A DNA stretch of 19,715 bases from JBJXFY01 sp046155815 (GCA_046155815.1 JBJXFY010000099.1:1-19715); one strand, 5' to 3'. Positions 5,867-14,261 are shown, counted from the first letter of the stretch. Made by a program: numbers and translations. Notes: generated by a model from the letters alone, not told the origin.

Positions 5867-8674
5867 TTACTTCGAGCCGTCCGGCTTGAGGAACCGCTGG
5901 TACAGCGTCGAGGCCGCCAGCGCGACGATGGCGACGCCGAGCAGCGCGCCGATGCGGTACAGGTTGTCGAGCCGCGCCAGGTCGTGAAAGAAGAGCTTCA
6001 GCAGCGCCGCGCCAAACAACGCCGCGCCCGCGAGCCGCACGGCCCGCAGGTCGCGCACCAGGCCCACGACCACCAGCGCCAGCGCAAAGACGGACCACGC
6101 GAGGGTGTAGGACATGTCGCGCGCGAGGTTGCCGGTGAACGACAGGTCCAGCCGCACGTTCCCCGGCGGCGTGAAGAAGTGGGCGATCTGCAGGTTCACC
6201 AGCGCGAAGAGCGCGATTGTGCCCAGCGCCAGCAGCAGCCGCCGGCTGTGCGGCACGGCCGCCTCGTCGGAAAGCCGCGCACCGGCAAAGAGCGCCGCGA
6301 TCACGACGGCGAAGGGGTACAGCAGGGCGTTGAAGACGGGCGCGCCGTCAGGCAGGCCCCAGGTGAACAGGTCCGGACTCAGCATCAGCCGGAAGAACGC
6401 GCCCACCAGAAGCGCCACACCGACGCGCGCCAGCCCGGGGTGCGGAAGGCGGCGGAAGAGGCCCAGCAGCGCGGCGCCCTCCACCGCAAAACCGATGGTG
6501 AGCCACTGCCGGTCGAGCTGCAGCGGCAGGGCAACCGTGAGCAGCAGCAGCACCGCGCCCCACAGCCAGGCCAGCGCCGTGAGGCGGTGCGGGTTTTCCG
6601 GCGCCAGCGAGCGCGCCGCCCGCCACGCCACAAAGCCGGTGGGCACGGCCAGCACCAGCGGCACCAGCGCCGCCGGCACGACGGGCCAGGCCTGCCGCAC
6701 CACGCCGAGCAGCGGCAGCAGGTGCAGCGGCCCCGCCACGGCCGCGGCGATCCACCATGCGGGCCGGCCGTCGTCCACACGGCGCAGCGCGGTGGGCAGC
6801 AGCGTGAACACCGCCGCGAAACCCGCCAGCCAGGCGAGCATGGCCGCCGGCGACCAGGACACGTCGCGGCCCAGCGGTTCCGTGAACAGGCGGCTGCCCG
6901 GCAGCAGTTCCGCGTACGCCGCCGGGTCGGTCGCCGTCAGCGCCCAGACGTTCGTGATGGCGCCGACGATCAGCACGGCCGCCGGGGCGAGCACCGCAAG
7001 CCGGAGCCGGCGTGCGCCCGCCAGCAGCCACGCGGCCAGCAGCGTCGCGCCGAGGAAGGCCCAGGAAGCGGCATCCAGGTTGTGGTTCAGCACGCCCTGC
7101 AACAGGACCAACGCGGCGGCCAGCGTCGTGCCCGCCAGGGCAGTCACACGGGTCGTGGCTGGTGAGTCATCGGCGGCCGCGTCGCGGTCCAACGGGAAAA
7201 GACCGCGTCCCGTGAGCAGCAGCACGACGACCGCCGTGGGCAGCCAGGCGAGATGCACCGCCGGCAGCGCCGCCCACACCCAGGCGCCCAGCAGCAGCGC
7301 CAGCGCGCCGGCCGGCACCAGCACGAGCAGCGGCAGCCGCGGCACGCGGCCGGGCCAGCGCTGCGTGACGCCGTGCAGCGTGCCGGCCAGCAGCAGCAGG
7401 CCGACGGTGTTGCCGGTGTTCTGCGGCCGGAAGATCAGCGACCACGCGACGACGTAAGTCAGCAGCAACGTCAGCCCCAGCGCCATCGTCAGGCCCATGG
7501 CGGCCGTCATGACGGGCGATTCATCCGCCTCGTCTTCGCGCCGAGCGTGCCACCACGCGGCGCCGCCAAACAGCGCGAGGAATCCCAGCGCCACGCCCGT
7601 GCGCTGCGCGTCGCCGAGCTTGGACAGGTCGGCTACCAGCGTGACGGCCGTGCCGGCCGCGGCCAGCGGCGCCAGCCAGCCCCAGCCGCGCCGCAGCACC
7701 ACGGCCAGCAGGCCGGAGCTGAGCAGGCCGACGTAGGTGAAGCGCGCCAGCGGCGACTCGAGGCCCTGCGGCAACAGGAACGGCGTGATGAAGCCCGCCA
7801 CCGATCCCAGCACCGCGACCACGGGCGAGTTCAGCCGCAGCGCCAAGGCGATGCCCGCGGCGGTCACGCCCGCGAGCAGGACCAGCGTCACGCCCGGCGT
7901 GAGGGGCGCCAGACGGTACAGCGCGTGGCCCACGTAGCCGGCCGCGTACGCGACCACGACGCCCGCGCCGGCCAGCGCCTGCGCCGTCACGCGGTAGCCC
8001 CGGCGGTCCATGAACAGCCCGCCCGCCGCCAGGCCCGCGCCGGCGAGCAACCCGAGCAGCACACGCATCGCGGGCGGCAGCAGGTTGTGGTCAATCGAGT
8101 ACTTCAGCCCGTAGGCCGCGGCGAGAAAGAGGGCGAAGCCGCCCGCCCACGCGAACAGCCGCGCGCCGACCAGCCCCTCCCACGCGCCGCCGGAAGCTTC
8201 CTCCGGCGCGGGAACCGCGGTCGGGGCCGGTGGTTCTTCGGCGTTGGTCCAAAAAGCGGGACGGGCATCCTGCCTGCCTCCCAGGCTTCCAGACCGAGGG
8301 AAGAAGGCGCCGGCGCCGGAAGCCCCGGCGACAGGCTGGAGGCCCGTCCCCCTCCCCGCATCGGCATCCTCCTGGAGCGGGCCTTCAGCCGGCCCCCGCG
8401 TGAAGTCGGGCAGCGGTGGCGGGACGGCGGGCTGCGCATCCGCGCGAAATGACTTGGCCGCACTCTCCTCATGCACGCGTCGCAGCAGGTCGGCGGCCGG
8501 GGCCGGTGACTCCGCGGCTGGGACGGGCGCTGCGGCCCGGATGACGCGCCCTTCGAGGGCGCTGACGCGCGCGGCCAGTTCCTCCACCGCACGCCGCGCG
8601 GCGGTCGCCCGAACCAACGCGACCGCGGGCAGCACGAGAAACAGGACGACTACAATGAGCAGGATTTCGATCAT
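5867..8674 (-). CDS. DUF2339 polytopic membrane protein
   Basis: 935 residues from ATG 8674; upstream GGAAAGG at a normal distance is a fair ribosome binding site. The N-terminus is a hydrophobic helix (residues 3-23), then a short helical stretch (ARRAVEELAARVSALEGRVI). A long Pro/Ala-rich, low-complexity linker follows to about residue 165. The remainder is a dense series of hydrophobic segments, about two dozen, with short loops. This arrangement and the motifs GLVGARLFAWAGGFALFLAAAYGLKYSID and VLGSVAGFITPFLLP identify the DUF2339 family, widespread large membrane proteins without known function. Late segments (KLFFHDLARLDNLYRIGALLGVAIVALAASTLYQR) form the conserved C-terminal end. The gene is divergent from a LysR gene, 116 bp away, which might regulate it. 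Confidence 0.9.
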   Translation of the reverse strand: MIEILLIVVVLFLVLPAVALVRATAARRAVEELAARVSALEGRVIRAAAPVPAAESPAPAADLLRRVHEESAAKSFRADAQPAVPPPLPDFTRGPAEGPLQEDADAGRGTGLQPVAGASGAGAFFPRSGSLGGRQDARPAFWTNAEEPPAPTAVPAPEEASGGAWEGLVGARLFAWAGGFALFLAAAYGLKYSIDHNLLPPAMRVLLGLLAGAGLAAGGLFMDRRGYRVTAQALAGAGVVVAYAAGYVGHALYRLAPLTPGVTLVLLAGVTAAGIALALRLNSPVVAVLGSVAGFITPFLLPQGLESPLARFTYVGLLSSGLLAVVLRRGWGWLAPLAAAGTAVTLVADLSKLGDAQRTGVALGFLALFGGAAWWHARREDEADESPVMTAAMGLTMALGLTLLLTYVVAWSLIFRPQNTGNTVGLLLLAGTLHGVTQRWPGRVPRLPLLVLVPAGALALLLGAWVWAALPAVHLAWLPTAVVVLLLTGRGLFPLDRDAAADDSPATTRVTALAGTTLAAALVLLQGVLNHNLDAASWAFLGATLLAAWLLAGARRLRLAVLAPAAVLIVGAITNVWALTATDPAAYAELLPGSRLFTEPLGRDVSWSPAAMLAWLAGFAAVFTLLPTALRRVDDGRPAWWIAAAVAGPLHLLPLLGVVRQAWPVVPAALVPLVLAVPTGFVAWRAARSLAPENPHRLTALAWLWGAVLLLLTVALPLQLDRQWLTIGFAVEGAALLGLFRRLPHPGLARVGVALLVGAFFRLMLSPDLFTWGLPDGAPVFNALLYPFAVVIAALFAGARLSDEAAVPHSRRLLLALGTIALFALVNLQIAHFFTPPGNVRLDLSFTGNLARDMSYTLAWSVFALALVVVGLVRDLRAVRLAGAALFGAALLKLFFHDLARLDNLYRIGALLGVAIVALAASTLYQRFLKPDGSK

Positions 8675-8790
8675 GGCGGCCTTTCCGGCTCCGGCCCGTC
8701 GGGATGCGGAGCCAACGGCGCAGATCGTGTGCAGGCTCGCCGCCGAAGCGTTACTTGATAAAATCGAAGCCGCGTTTCACCGCGTCGAAG

Positions 8791-9666
8791 ATGAACCTCC
8801 ACCACCTCGAGCTGTTCTACTACGTCGCGCGGCACCGCGGCATCAGCGAGGCCGCACGCCAGATGCCCTACGGCATCCAGCCGCCGGCCATCAGCAGCCA
8901 GCTCCGCCAGCTCGAGGAGGACCTGGGCGCGGTGCTGTTCCAGCGCCGGCCCTTCGCGCTCACGGCCGCGGGGCAGGATCTGTTCGCCTTTGTCGAGCCG
9001 TTCTTCGGCCGGCTGCCGGACCTGAACGACCGCCTGCGCGGCCGGGCGGCCCGCCCGCTGCGCATCGGCGCGTCCGAGATCGTCCTGCGCGACCACCTGC
9101 CCGCCATCCTTGCTGAGCTGCGGAAGCAGCACCCCGACCTGCGCGTGGATCTGCGGCAGGGCTACCTCGCCGAGCTCGAGCGCGCCCTGCGCGCCGGCGA
9201 ACTCGACGTGGCCGTGACGCTCTGCGACGAGAGCGCGGGCGAGGGCCTGCGCACGGAGCCGTTGATCGAAGTGCCCCTCGTCCTGCTTGTGCCGCGCGCC
9301 AGCCGCTGGCGGAAGGCCGGGGAAGTGCTGGGCCAGGACCGCATCGGGGATCCGCTGCTGACGCTGCCGGCGGAAGAACCCATCAGCCGCCGCTTTCAGC
9401 AGCGGCTCATGGAGCTCGGCGTTGAGTGGGCCCCCGGCATGGAGGTGCCGTCGCTGACGCTGATCGAGGCCTACGTCGCCAACGGCTATGGCCTGGGCCT
9501 GTCCGTGGCCGCGCCCGGCGCGGCGCCTGCGCACGAGGTGCGCGCGCTGCCGCTGGAGGGCTTCCCGTGCCTGAGCCTCGGCGTTCTGCGCCCCGCGCGG
9601 AGCGGCCCGCTGGCGGAGGATTTCGCCCGCGCCGTGGCGGCGCGGGCGGCGGCGTTGACGCGGTAG
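8791..9666 (+). CDS. LysR-family transcriptional regulator
   Basis: 291 residues from ATG 8791 (MNLHHLELFYYVARH). The winged helix-turn-helix is at residues 1-60, with GISEAARQMPYGIQPPAISSQLRQLEEDLGAVLFQRRPFALTAAG matching the LysR N-terminal signature. The effector-binding half follows: PLRIGASEIVLRDHLPAILAELRKQHPDLRVDL and GELDVAVTL, then VPLVLLVPR. The frame extends further upstream to 8704, but that extension has no LysR similarity. The 116-bp divergent gap to the DUF2339 gene contains an AT-rich island (TTACTTGATAAAAT, 8751-8764) that stands out in this GC-rich DNA. It could hold the promoter and operator; a TAAAAT -10 is possible but no good -35 is visible. Target genes unknown; the DUF2339 gene is the simplest guess. 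Confidence 0.93.
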   Translation: MNLHHLELFYYVARHRGISEAARQMPYGIQPPAISSQLRQLEEDLGAVLFQRRPFALTAAGQDLFAFVEPFFGRLPDLNDRLRGRAARPLRIGASEIVLRDHLPAILAELRKQHPDLRVDLRQGYLAELERALRAGELDVAVTLCDESAGEGLRTEPLIEVPLVLLVPRASRWRKAGEVLGQDRIGDPLLTLPAEEPISRRFQQRLMELGVEWAPGMEVPSLTLIEAYVANGYGLGLSVAAPGAAPAHEVRALPLEGFPCLSLGVLRPARSGPLAEDFARAVAARAAALTR

Positions 9667-9667
9667 C

Positions 9668-9708
9668 ACCCGCCTCCGGCGGGTTGGCCGGGGCGTCGCG
9701 CCCCGGCC
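9668..9708. terminator. Two consecutive strong GC hairpins between convergent genes
   Basis: The first hairpin is ACCCGCC (9668-9674) with GGCGGGT (9678-9684) around TCC. The second is GGCCGGGGCG (9686-9695) with CGCCCCGGCC (9699-9708) around TCG, a perfect 10-bp stem. They start 2 bp after the LysR stop and lie in the 180-bp gap before the photolyase stop. They probably end transcription or stabilise 3' ends from either side. No T-tract is present, so they could also be dispersed palindromic repeats. The remaining gap to 9846 shows only GC-rich sequence. Confidence 0.5.
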
Positions 9709-9846
9709 CCGCAGCGGCGGCTGACGGGCGTGGTCACACGGCCGGCCGCGGGCGCGAGCGGCGTGTTTTCCCCAGTCATGTCGCGGGTGTCCGAGCGGCC
9801 GGCGCGATGCCGGTCGCCACCCTCCGGCGGCGGGTGACACCGTGCC

Positions 9847-11508
9847 TCACCCCGCCGCGCACCGTGCCCGCACCTCCTCCGCCTGCTGGCGGATGGCCAC
9901 CCGCTGCGCCGGCGCGAGGCGGTCAAGGTTGCGGACCTGCAGGTCCATGCGTTGGTTCTTCCGCAGTCGCGCCTCGTGGCGCTGGAGGAAGTCCCAGTAC
10001 AGCGTCGTGAACGGACACGCGCGCGGCCCGGTGCTTGCCGCCGGATCGTACCGGCAGCCCGCGCAGTAGTTGCTCATGCGCTGGATGTATCTCCCCGAAG
10101 CCACGTAGGGCTTGCTCGCCATCAGCCCGCCGTCGCCGTGCTGCGACATCCCGAGCGTGTTCGGCAGCTCGACCCATTCCACGGCGTCCACGTACACCGC
10201 GAGGTACCACTCATGCACCGCCTGCGGGCGCACGCCGAGCAGCAGCGCGAAGAGGCCCGTCACCATCAGACGCTGGATGTGGTGTGCGTAGCCGTATTCG
10301 AGCGTCTGGCCGATGGCGTGCCGCAGGCAGTTCATCTCCGTGTCGCCGGTCCAGTAGAAGCGCGGCAGCGGCTGCGTCGCGTCCAGCTCGTTCAGCGCCG
10401 CGTAGGCGGGCATGAAATGCCAGTAGATGCCGCGCACGTACTCCCGCCAGCCGAGGATTTGGCGGATGAAGCCCTCGGCCGCCGCCAGCGGCGCGCGCCC
10501 GGCGCGGTAGGCGCGCTCCGCCGCGGCCAGCACGTCGCGCGGGTCGAGGAGCTTGAGGTTCAGCGCCACGGAGAGCCGCGAGTGGTACAGCCACGGCTCG
10601 CCCGTCCACATCGCGTCCTGGTACGTGCCGAAGTCCGGCAGGCGGTGGGCGATGAAGTCCTCGAGCGCCGCCTGCGCGTCGGCCGGCGTGACGGGCCAGT
10701 CGAAGTGCTCCAGCCGGCCCGGATGTCCGGCGAAGCGCGCCGCCACGAGGTCCAGGACTGCCCGCGTGGTCGCGTCAGGCAGGAAGCGCCGCGGCGCGGG
10801 GAGACGGCCGGGGCCGGCCTTGCCGAAGCTCCTCCGGTTTTCGGCGTCGTAGTTCCACGCGCCGCCGGCAGGCGCATCGCCGTCCATCAGGAGGCCCGTG
10901 CGCTTGCGCAGCTCGCGGTAGAAGAACTCAAGGCGAAGCTGCTTCCGCCCCGCGGCGTGGCGCGCGAGGTCCCCGATGGAAGTGAGGAAATGCCGGTCCG
11001 GCCGTTCCTCGATCGGCACGCCGGCGGCCCGCGCCGCGGTGCGCAGCTCCTCGCGCACGCCCCACTCGCCGGGCTCGACGACGAGGAGCCGCTGCGGCCG
11101 CAGCGCCGCGAGGCTCGCGGTGAGCTGGGCGGTGAAAGTTTCGGCAATTGCGGAAGGCGGATTGTGGATCGCGGAATCCACTGCGGGCGCATCGCCGCCC
11201 GTCCCGCCTTTTGCCTTTTGCCCTTTGCCATTTTCCTTGGCCGCGTCCTCCGCCGTCAGCTCGCGGTAGATCACCCGCCAGCCTTCGCTGCGGCGGGAGT
11301 CGCGAAAGTGGCGCATGGCCGCGAGGAAGACGGCGATCCGGGCCTGATGGCTCCACACCTTGGTGGACTCGTGCGCCACTTCGGCCATCCACACGGCGTC
11401 CTGCGCGCGGTCGAAGCCGTCGAACGCCGCGGAGCCGCGGTTCAACTGGTCGCCGAGGACGAGGACGAGATGCCGGACGGGCACAGGAGCGGTCGGCGGC
11501 TTCGGCAC
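9847..11508 (-). CDS. phrB: Iron-sulfur (6-4) photolyase / cryptochrome (PhrB type)
   Basis: A DNA photolyase of the FeS-BCP group, which repairs (6-4) photoproducts using FAD, a lumazine-type antenna and a [4Fe-4S] cluster. The N-terminal alpha/beta domain starts RHLVLVLGDQLN. The C-terminal helical FAD domain has AEGFIRQILGWREYVRGIYW, RFYWTGDTEMNCLRHAI, YAHHIQRLMVTGLFALL and VEWVELPNTLGMSQHGDGG. Four cluster cysteines are present: one in MNCLRH, two in YCAGCRY and one in RACPF. Their spacings (88, 3 and 13 residues) equal those of Agrobacterium PhrB as I recall it. The family start would be near RHLVLVLGDQL; GTG 11508 is preferred over TTG 11544, and both leave an N-terminal extension. An insert of about 32 residues between the beta strand RVIYREL and ETFTAQL is encoded by a repeat (see that entry). 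The gene remains open through it. Confidence 0.9.
   Translation of the reverse strand: MPKPPTAPVPVRHLVLVLGDQLNRGSAAFDGFDRAQDAVWMAEVAHESTKVWSHQARIAVFLAAMRHFRDSRRSEGWRVIYRELTAEDAAKENGKGQKAKGGTGGDAPAVDSAIHNPPSAIAETFTAQLTASLAALRPQRLLVVEPGEWGVREELRTAARAAGVPIEERPDRHFLTSIGDLARHAAGRKQLRLEFFYRELRKRTGLLMDGDAPAGGAWNYDAENRRSFGKAGPGRLPAPRRFLPDATTRAVLDLVAARFAGHPGRLEHFDWPVTPADAQAALEDFIAHRLPDFGTYQDAMWTGEPWLYHSRLSVALNLKLLDPRDVLAAAERAYRAGRAPLAAAEGFIRQILGWREYVRGIYWHFMPAYAALNELDATQPLPRFYWTGDTEMNCLRHAIGQTLEYGYAHHIQRLMVTGLFALLLGVRPQAVHEWYLAVYVDAVEWVELPNTLGMSQHGDGGLMASKPYVASGRYIQRMSNYCAGCRYDPAASTGPRACPFTTLYWDFLQRHEARLRKNQRMDLQVRNLDRLAPAQRVAIRQQAEEVRARCAAG
11146..11236 (-). repeat. Heptamer-array/hairpin repeat inserted in frame in the photolyase gene
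   Basis: On the minus strand this holds two degenerate 7-nt arrays. The first is AT-rich: GGAAAATGGC, AAAGGGC, AAAAGGC, AAAAGGC (11206-11236). The second is GGATTCC, GCGATCC, ACAATCC, GCCTTCC, GCAATTG (about 11146-11180). Between them lies a small stem, CGGGCG/CGCCCG with a 6-nt loop. Translated, it gives a Lys/Gly-rich stretch (KENGKGQKAKGG) and SAIHNPPSAIAE, peptides that look like read-through of a repeat rather than protein. The location is a loop of the photolyase alpha/beta domain, where an insert may be tolerated. Similar heptamer arrays occur between genes in environmental bacterial genomes, as far as I recall. Confidence 0.65.
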
Positions 11509-11570
11509 GGGCGGGCAGCGTAGAAGGGAAGCGACGCGCCGCAACGGGAGGCGCCGCCAGCCTCCGGCCG

Positions 11571-11816
11571 TCAGCTCACCGGCCTGCCCGACGGCAGTTC
11601 CTCCACGCGCGCGACGTGAAGGATGGCGAGCTGCCTGACGCCCGTGCCGGATTCGATGCCCGGTCCGGCCGCCTCGCCAACGAAGATGCGTCCGCCAAAA
11701 ACCCAGCCGAACTCGGGATGCGGGATGTCGTGGCTGGAGCCGTCGGTCAGGAAAATGCGGAAGGGCTTGAAGGGCCGGGCGTCCAGCAGCTCGCGGATGT
11801 TCCGGGCGGTGATCAT
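11571..11816 (-). CDS. Small conserved hypothetical protein (ARPFxPFRI type)
   Basis: 81 residues from ATG 11816. The N-terminus RELLDARPFKPFRIFLTDGSSHDIPHPEFGWVFGGRIFVG is typical of short proteins common in PVC genomes. They have a helix, then a beta hairpin of the form RPFxPFRI-x-DG-x-HPE, and no known function. No signal peptide or membrane segment is visible. Its ATG overlaps the TGA of the upstream 159-residue gene (ATGA at 11813-11816), so the pair is probably co-translated. It ends about 60 bp before the photolyase start. The pairing with the upstream gene may be a functional unit or chance; nothing in the sequence decides it. Confidence 0.7.
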   Translation of the reverse strand: MITARNIRELLDARPFKPFRIFLTDGSSHDIPHPEFGWVFGGRIFVGEAAGPGIESGTGVRQLAILHVARVEELPSGRPVS

Positions 11817-12292
11817 GGCGGTGAACGAAGACTATTCGACAGGAGCAGTTCGTCTAGGCTCTTGATGAACTGATCGTGCTCAACACGATCTAAGGAAAAC
11901 TCCACAAACAATGTTCCGGTGAAAGATCGTTTGAGGCTAGACGCGTCAAGCCGCGCGGCAAATCCCGCTCGGGCGAACTGGCGGTTAAGCTCCAACAGAA
12001 TGATCAGCATGGATTCAATCTGGTCATTCAAAGATAGCATCCTCGATTTTCCTGACACCGTGTGAGCAACGTTGCTGGCCTTTTCGCATACCGTGTAACA
12101 AATCTGGAACCCTTCCGACGTCCGGTGAATGTGCTCCTGTCTTTCTTTCCTCTTCAGGCTCCATCCGATGGCAGAAGAAATTCCACGGCGAGGATTCTGG
12201 ATGGCGTACCGCTGAATTCTCCGGAATGCATCGGTCACCTCACTTGGATGCTGCGGTCCGGTGGCCGGCGACCAATCCAGCTTTTCAGACAT
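11813..12292 (-). CDS. Hypothetical protein in a low-GC patch
   Basis: 159 residues from ATG 12292, a few bases inside the end of ispG (8-bp overlap), and ending in an ATGA overlap with the next small gene. Not recognised. The N-terminal half is polar and basic (RRIQRYAIQNPRRG, SLKRKERQEHIHRTSEG). The middle is helical (LSLNDQIESMLIILLELNRQFARAGF). The C-terminal part, LKRSFTGTLFVEFSLDRVEHDQFIKSLDELLLSN, is a strand-helix pair. No signal peptide or clear membrane segment; three Cys/His residues do not form a known metal motif. Base composition is about 51% G+C over 11821-12240, against roughly two-thirds or more for the neighbours, and codon choice is much less biased. This suggests recent acquisition. 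Its reality rests on the tight overlaps at both ends and the long open frame in lower-GC DNA. Confidence 0.65.
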   Translation of the reverse strand: MSEKLDWSPATGPQHPSEVTDAFRRIQRYAIQNPRRGISSAIGWSLKRKERQEHIHRTSEGFQICYTVCEKASNVAHTVSGKSRMLSLNDQIESMLIILLELNRQFARAGFAARLDASSLKRSFTGTLFVEFSLDRVEHDQFIKSLDELLLSNSLRSPP

Positions 12293-14081
12293 TCGGTGCC
12301 TCCGCCTCCACCCACTTCCCGTGCTCGCGGATGAGGTCCACGAGGCGCTCGACGGCCTCGGCCTCGGGGATGTTGAACTTCACCGGCTTCTTGCCGACGT
12401 AGAGGTTGATCTTGTTCGGCGCGCCGCCCACGTAGCCGAAGTCCGCGTCGGCCATCTCGCCGGGACCGTTCACGATGCAGCCCATGATGGCGATCTTCAC
12501 GCCCTTGAGGTGGCTGGTGCGCTCCTTGATGCGCGCGGTCACGGTCTGGAGGTTGAAGAGCGTGCGGCCGCAGCTCGGGCAGGCGACGTAGTCCGTCTTG
12601 AAGCTCCGGCAGCCGGCGGCCTGGAGGATGTTGTACGCGAGCCGCAGCGACTGGCCCGCGCCGGACTCGCCGCGCACGAGGATCGCGTCGCCGATCCCGT
12701 CGGCGAGCAGCGAGCCGATGACGACGGAGGCGCGGAGCAGGGCGATCTTCGGCTCGAGCGGCACGGCCTCGAACGCGAGGCAGTCCTTGAGCAGGATCGG
12801 ATTCTGGCGGCCGAGAGACTTCAGCTTCGCGGCCAGCAGGCGGAAGGCGGCGATGGCCGGCAGCGGCGTGCCGTCCCGCACGGTCACGAGCTGCGTGTCG
12901 CAGGCCACGGCGAAGTCCTCCAGCGGGTTCACTTCCTGGACGTTGAGATCCTCGTAGATGGCCTCGGGCCGCACGTCGTCGCCGGGGCGGATGCGGCCGG
13001 CGAGCTTGTCCCACGCCGCACGGGCGACGACGACGCGCACGGTCTGCCCGCCGCCGGCGCGTGTGCCGTCGGGGCCGAGCTCGATCTCAGGCGTCTCGCG
13101 GCGCTCGAAGGCGAAAGGGTCGAAGGGGAGGACCGGCGTCTCGCGGATGGGGTCTGGCGTCTGGGGCGTCGCAGCCAAGGTCAGCGTGGGGATCTGCGCG
13201 AGCAGGTCGCTGCAGACCTCGATCTCGCGCGGGCTGTCCTCGGTGAGGCTGACGCGGATGGTCTCGCCGAGGCCGTCGCAGAGGAGGGAGCCGATGCCGA
13301 TCGCGGACTTGATGCGGCCATCCTCGCCTTCGCCGGCCTCCGTCACGCCGAGGTGGAGGGGATAGTTCCAGTCCGGACCTTCCTGTTCGAGCCGTGCGGC
13401 GAGCAGCCGGTAGCACTCGATCATGACCTTCGGGTTGCTCGACTTCATCGAGAAAACGAAGTTGTGGAAGCCATGCCCGCGGCAGATGCGGGCAAATTCG
13501 AGTGCGCTCTCGACCATGCCGAGCGGCGTGTCGCCGTAGCGGTTCATGATGCGGTCGCTGAGCGAACCGTGGTTGGTGCCGATGCGCAGGGCGCGGCCAA
13601 GGCGCTGCGCCTCAAGCACGAGCGGGGTGAACTTCTCCTCGATGCGCGCCAGCTCGGCGGCATAAGCCTCGTCGGTGTATTCCTTGACGGCGAACTTCTT
13701 TGAGTCGGCGTAGTTGCCCGGGTTGATGCGGACCTTCTCGACCCACTTCACGGCCTCCAGCGCGGCGTCGGGCTTGAAGTGGATGTCGGCCACGATGGGC
13801 ACGCGGCAGCCGCGGGCGCGGAGTTCGCGGACGATGTTTTCCAGGTTGGCGGCGTCCTTCACCGTGGGCGCGGTGATGCGCACGATCTGGCAGCCGACGG
13901 CGACGAGTTCGAGCGTCTGCTTCACGCACTCCGCCGTGTCCATCGTGTCGCAGGTGAGCATGGACTGCCGCACGACGGGATGGTCGCCGCCGATGGTGAC
14001 GCCGCCGGCGACGGGATCGCCGGCGACGACTTCGCGGGCGCGGCGGAGGTGGCGGACGTAGGGGCTTTCGCAGTAGCGCAT
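12285..14081 (-). CDS. ispG: 4-hydroxy-3-methylbut-2-enyl diphosphate synthase, long form
   Basis: The penultimate enzyme of the MEP isoprenoid pathway. It converts methylerythritol 2,4-cyclodiphosphate to HMBPP using a [4Fe-4S] cluster and reduced ferredoxin or flavodoxin. 598 residues from ATG 14081 (MRYCESPYVRHLRRAREV). The TIM-barrel start is VTIGGDHPVVRQSMLTCDTMDT. It continues through PIVADIHFKPDAAL, VRINPGNYAD, RIGTNHGSLSDRI and HLGVTEAGEGEDGRIKSAIGIG. An insert domain of about 260 residues follows, as in plant, Chlamydia and PVC enzymes. The C-terminal reductase-like domain carries the cluster cysteines C501 and C504 (CPSCGRT), C535 (MGCIVNGPGE) and the cluster-ligating Glu542. All catalytic residues are present. 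The TTG at 14120 only adds a non-conserved extension. rseP lies 180 bp upstream; dxr is next but one. Confidence 0.96.
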   Translation of the reverse strand: MRYCESPYVRHLRRAREVVAGDPVAGGVTIGGDHPVVRQSMLTCDTMDTAECVKQTLELVAVGCQIVRITAPTVKDAANLENIVRELRARGCRVPIVADIHFKPDAALEAVKWVEKVRINPGNYADSKKFAVKEYTDEAYAAELARIEEKFTPLVLEAQRLGRALRIGTNHGSLSDRIMNRYGDTPLGMVESALEFARICRGHGFHNFVFSMKSSNPKVMIECYRLLAARLEQEGPDWNYPLHLGVTEAGEGEDGRIKSAIGIGSLLCDGLGETIRVSLTEDSPREIEVCSDLLAQIPTLTLAATPQTPDPIRETPVLPFDPFAFERRETPEIELGPDGTRAGGGQTVRVVVARAAWDKLAGRIRPGDDVRPEAIYEDLNVQEVNPLEDFAVACDTQLVTVRDGTPLPAIAAFRLLAAKLKSLGRQNPILLKDCLAFEAVPLEPKIALLRASVVIGSLLADGIGDAILVRGESGAGQSLRLAYNILQAAGCRSFKTDYVACPSCGRTLFNLQTVTARIKERTSHLKGVKIAIMGCIVNGPGEMADADFGYVGGAPNKINLYVGKKPVKFNIPEAEAVERLVDLIREHGKWVEAEAPNV

Positions 14082-14245
14082 CGGAACAGAGGGAGGCAGC
14101 TCGAAGCCGCCTCTCCACAAAGGGCAGGCTAGGCAGCCAGGAATGGACGGTCAAACTGACCACCTGGCGCGGTTCGGGCCGGAGGTCCCACCCCGCGGAG
14201 CGCTCCCCGGCACTCCAAACCGAGCCGCTTCCGTGGCGGCGGCGC

Positions 14246-14261
14246 GCCCCGCGGCCGGGGC
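14246..14261 (-). terminator. Weak GC hairpin after rseP
   Basis: GCCCC (14246-14250) pairs with GGGGC (14257-14261), immediately downstream of the rseP stop codon on the minus strand. Short stem, 6-nt loop, no T-tract. The rest of the 180-bp gap before ispG contains no promoter or RBS that I can support, so ispG may still be read from rseP. Confidence 0.25.

Noticed and set aside
5984..8452. Long Arg/Gln/His-rich frames opposite the DUF2339 gene
   Set aside because: Antisense translations of hydrophobic codons; no start context or domain.
11206..11236. Short direct repeats considered as a CRISPR array
   Set aside because: Units are 7 nt with no spacers and lie inside an open reading frame; they do not resemble a CRISPR.
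11571..12292. Toxin-antitoxin pair
   Set aside because: ATGA overlap and small size fit, but neither protein shows a toxin catalytic motif or DNA-binding fold that I can recognise.
12261..13703. A 480-codon open frame on the plus strand opposite ispG
   Set aside because: High-GC shadow of ispG; its translation is rich in Ala, Arg, Glu and His without domain pattern, while the minus strand gives a full IspG.
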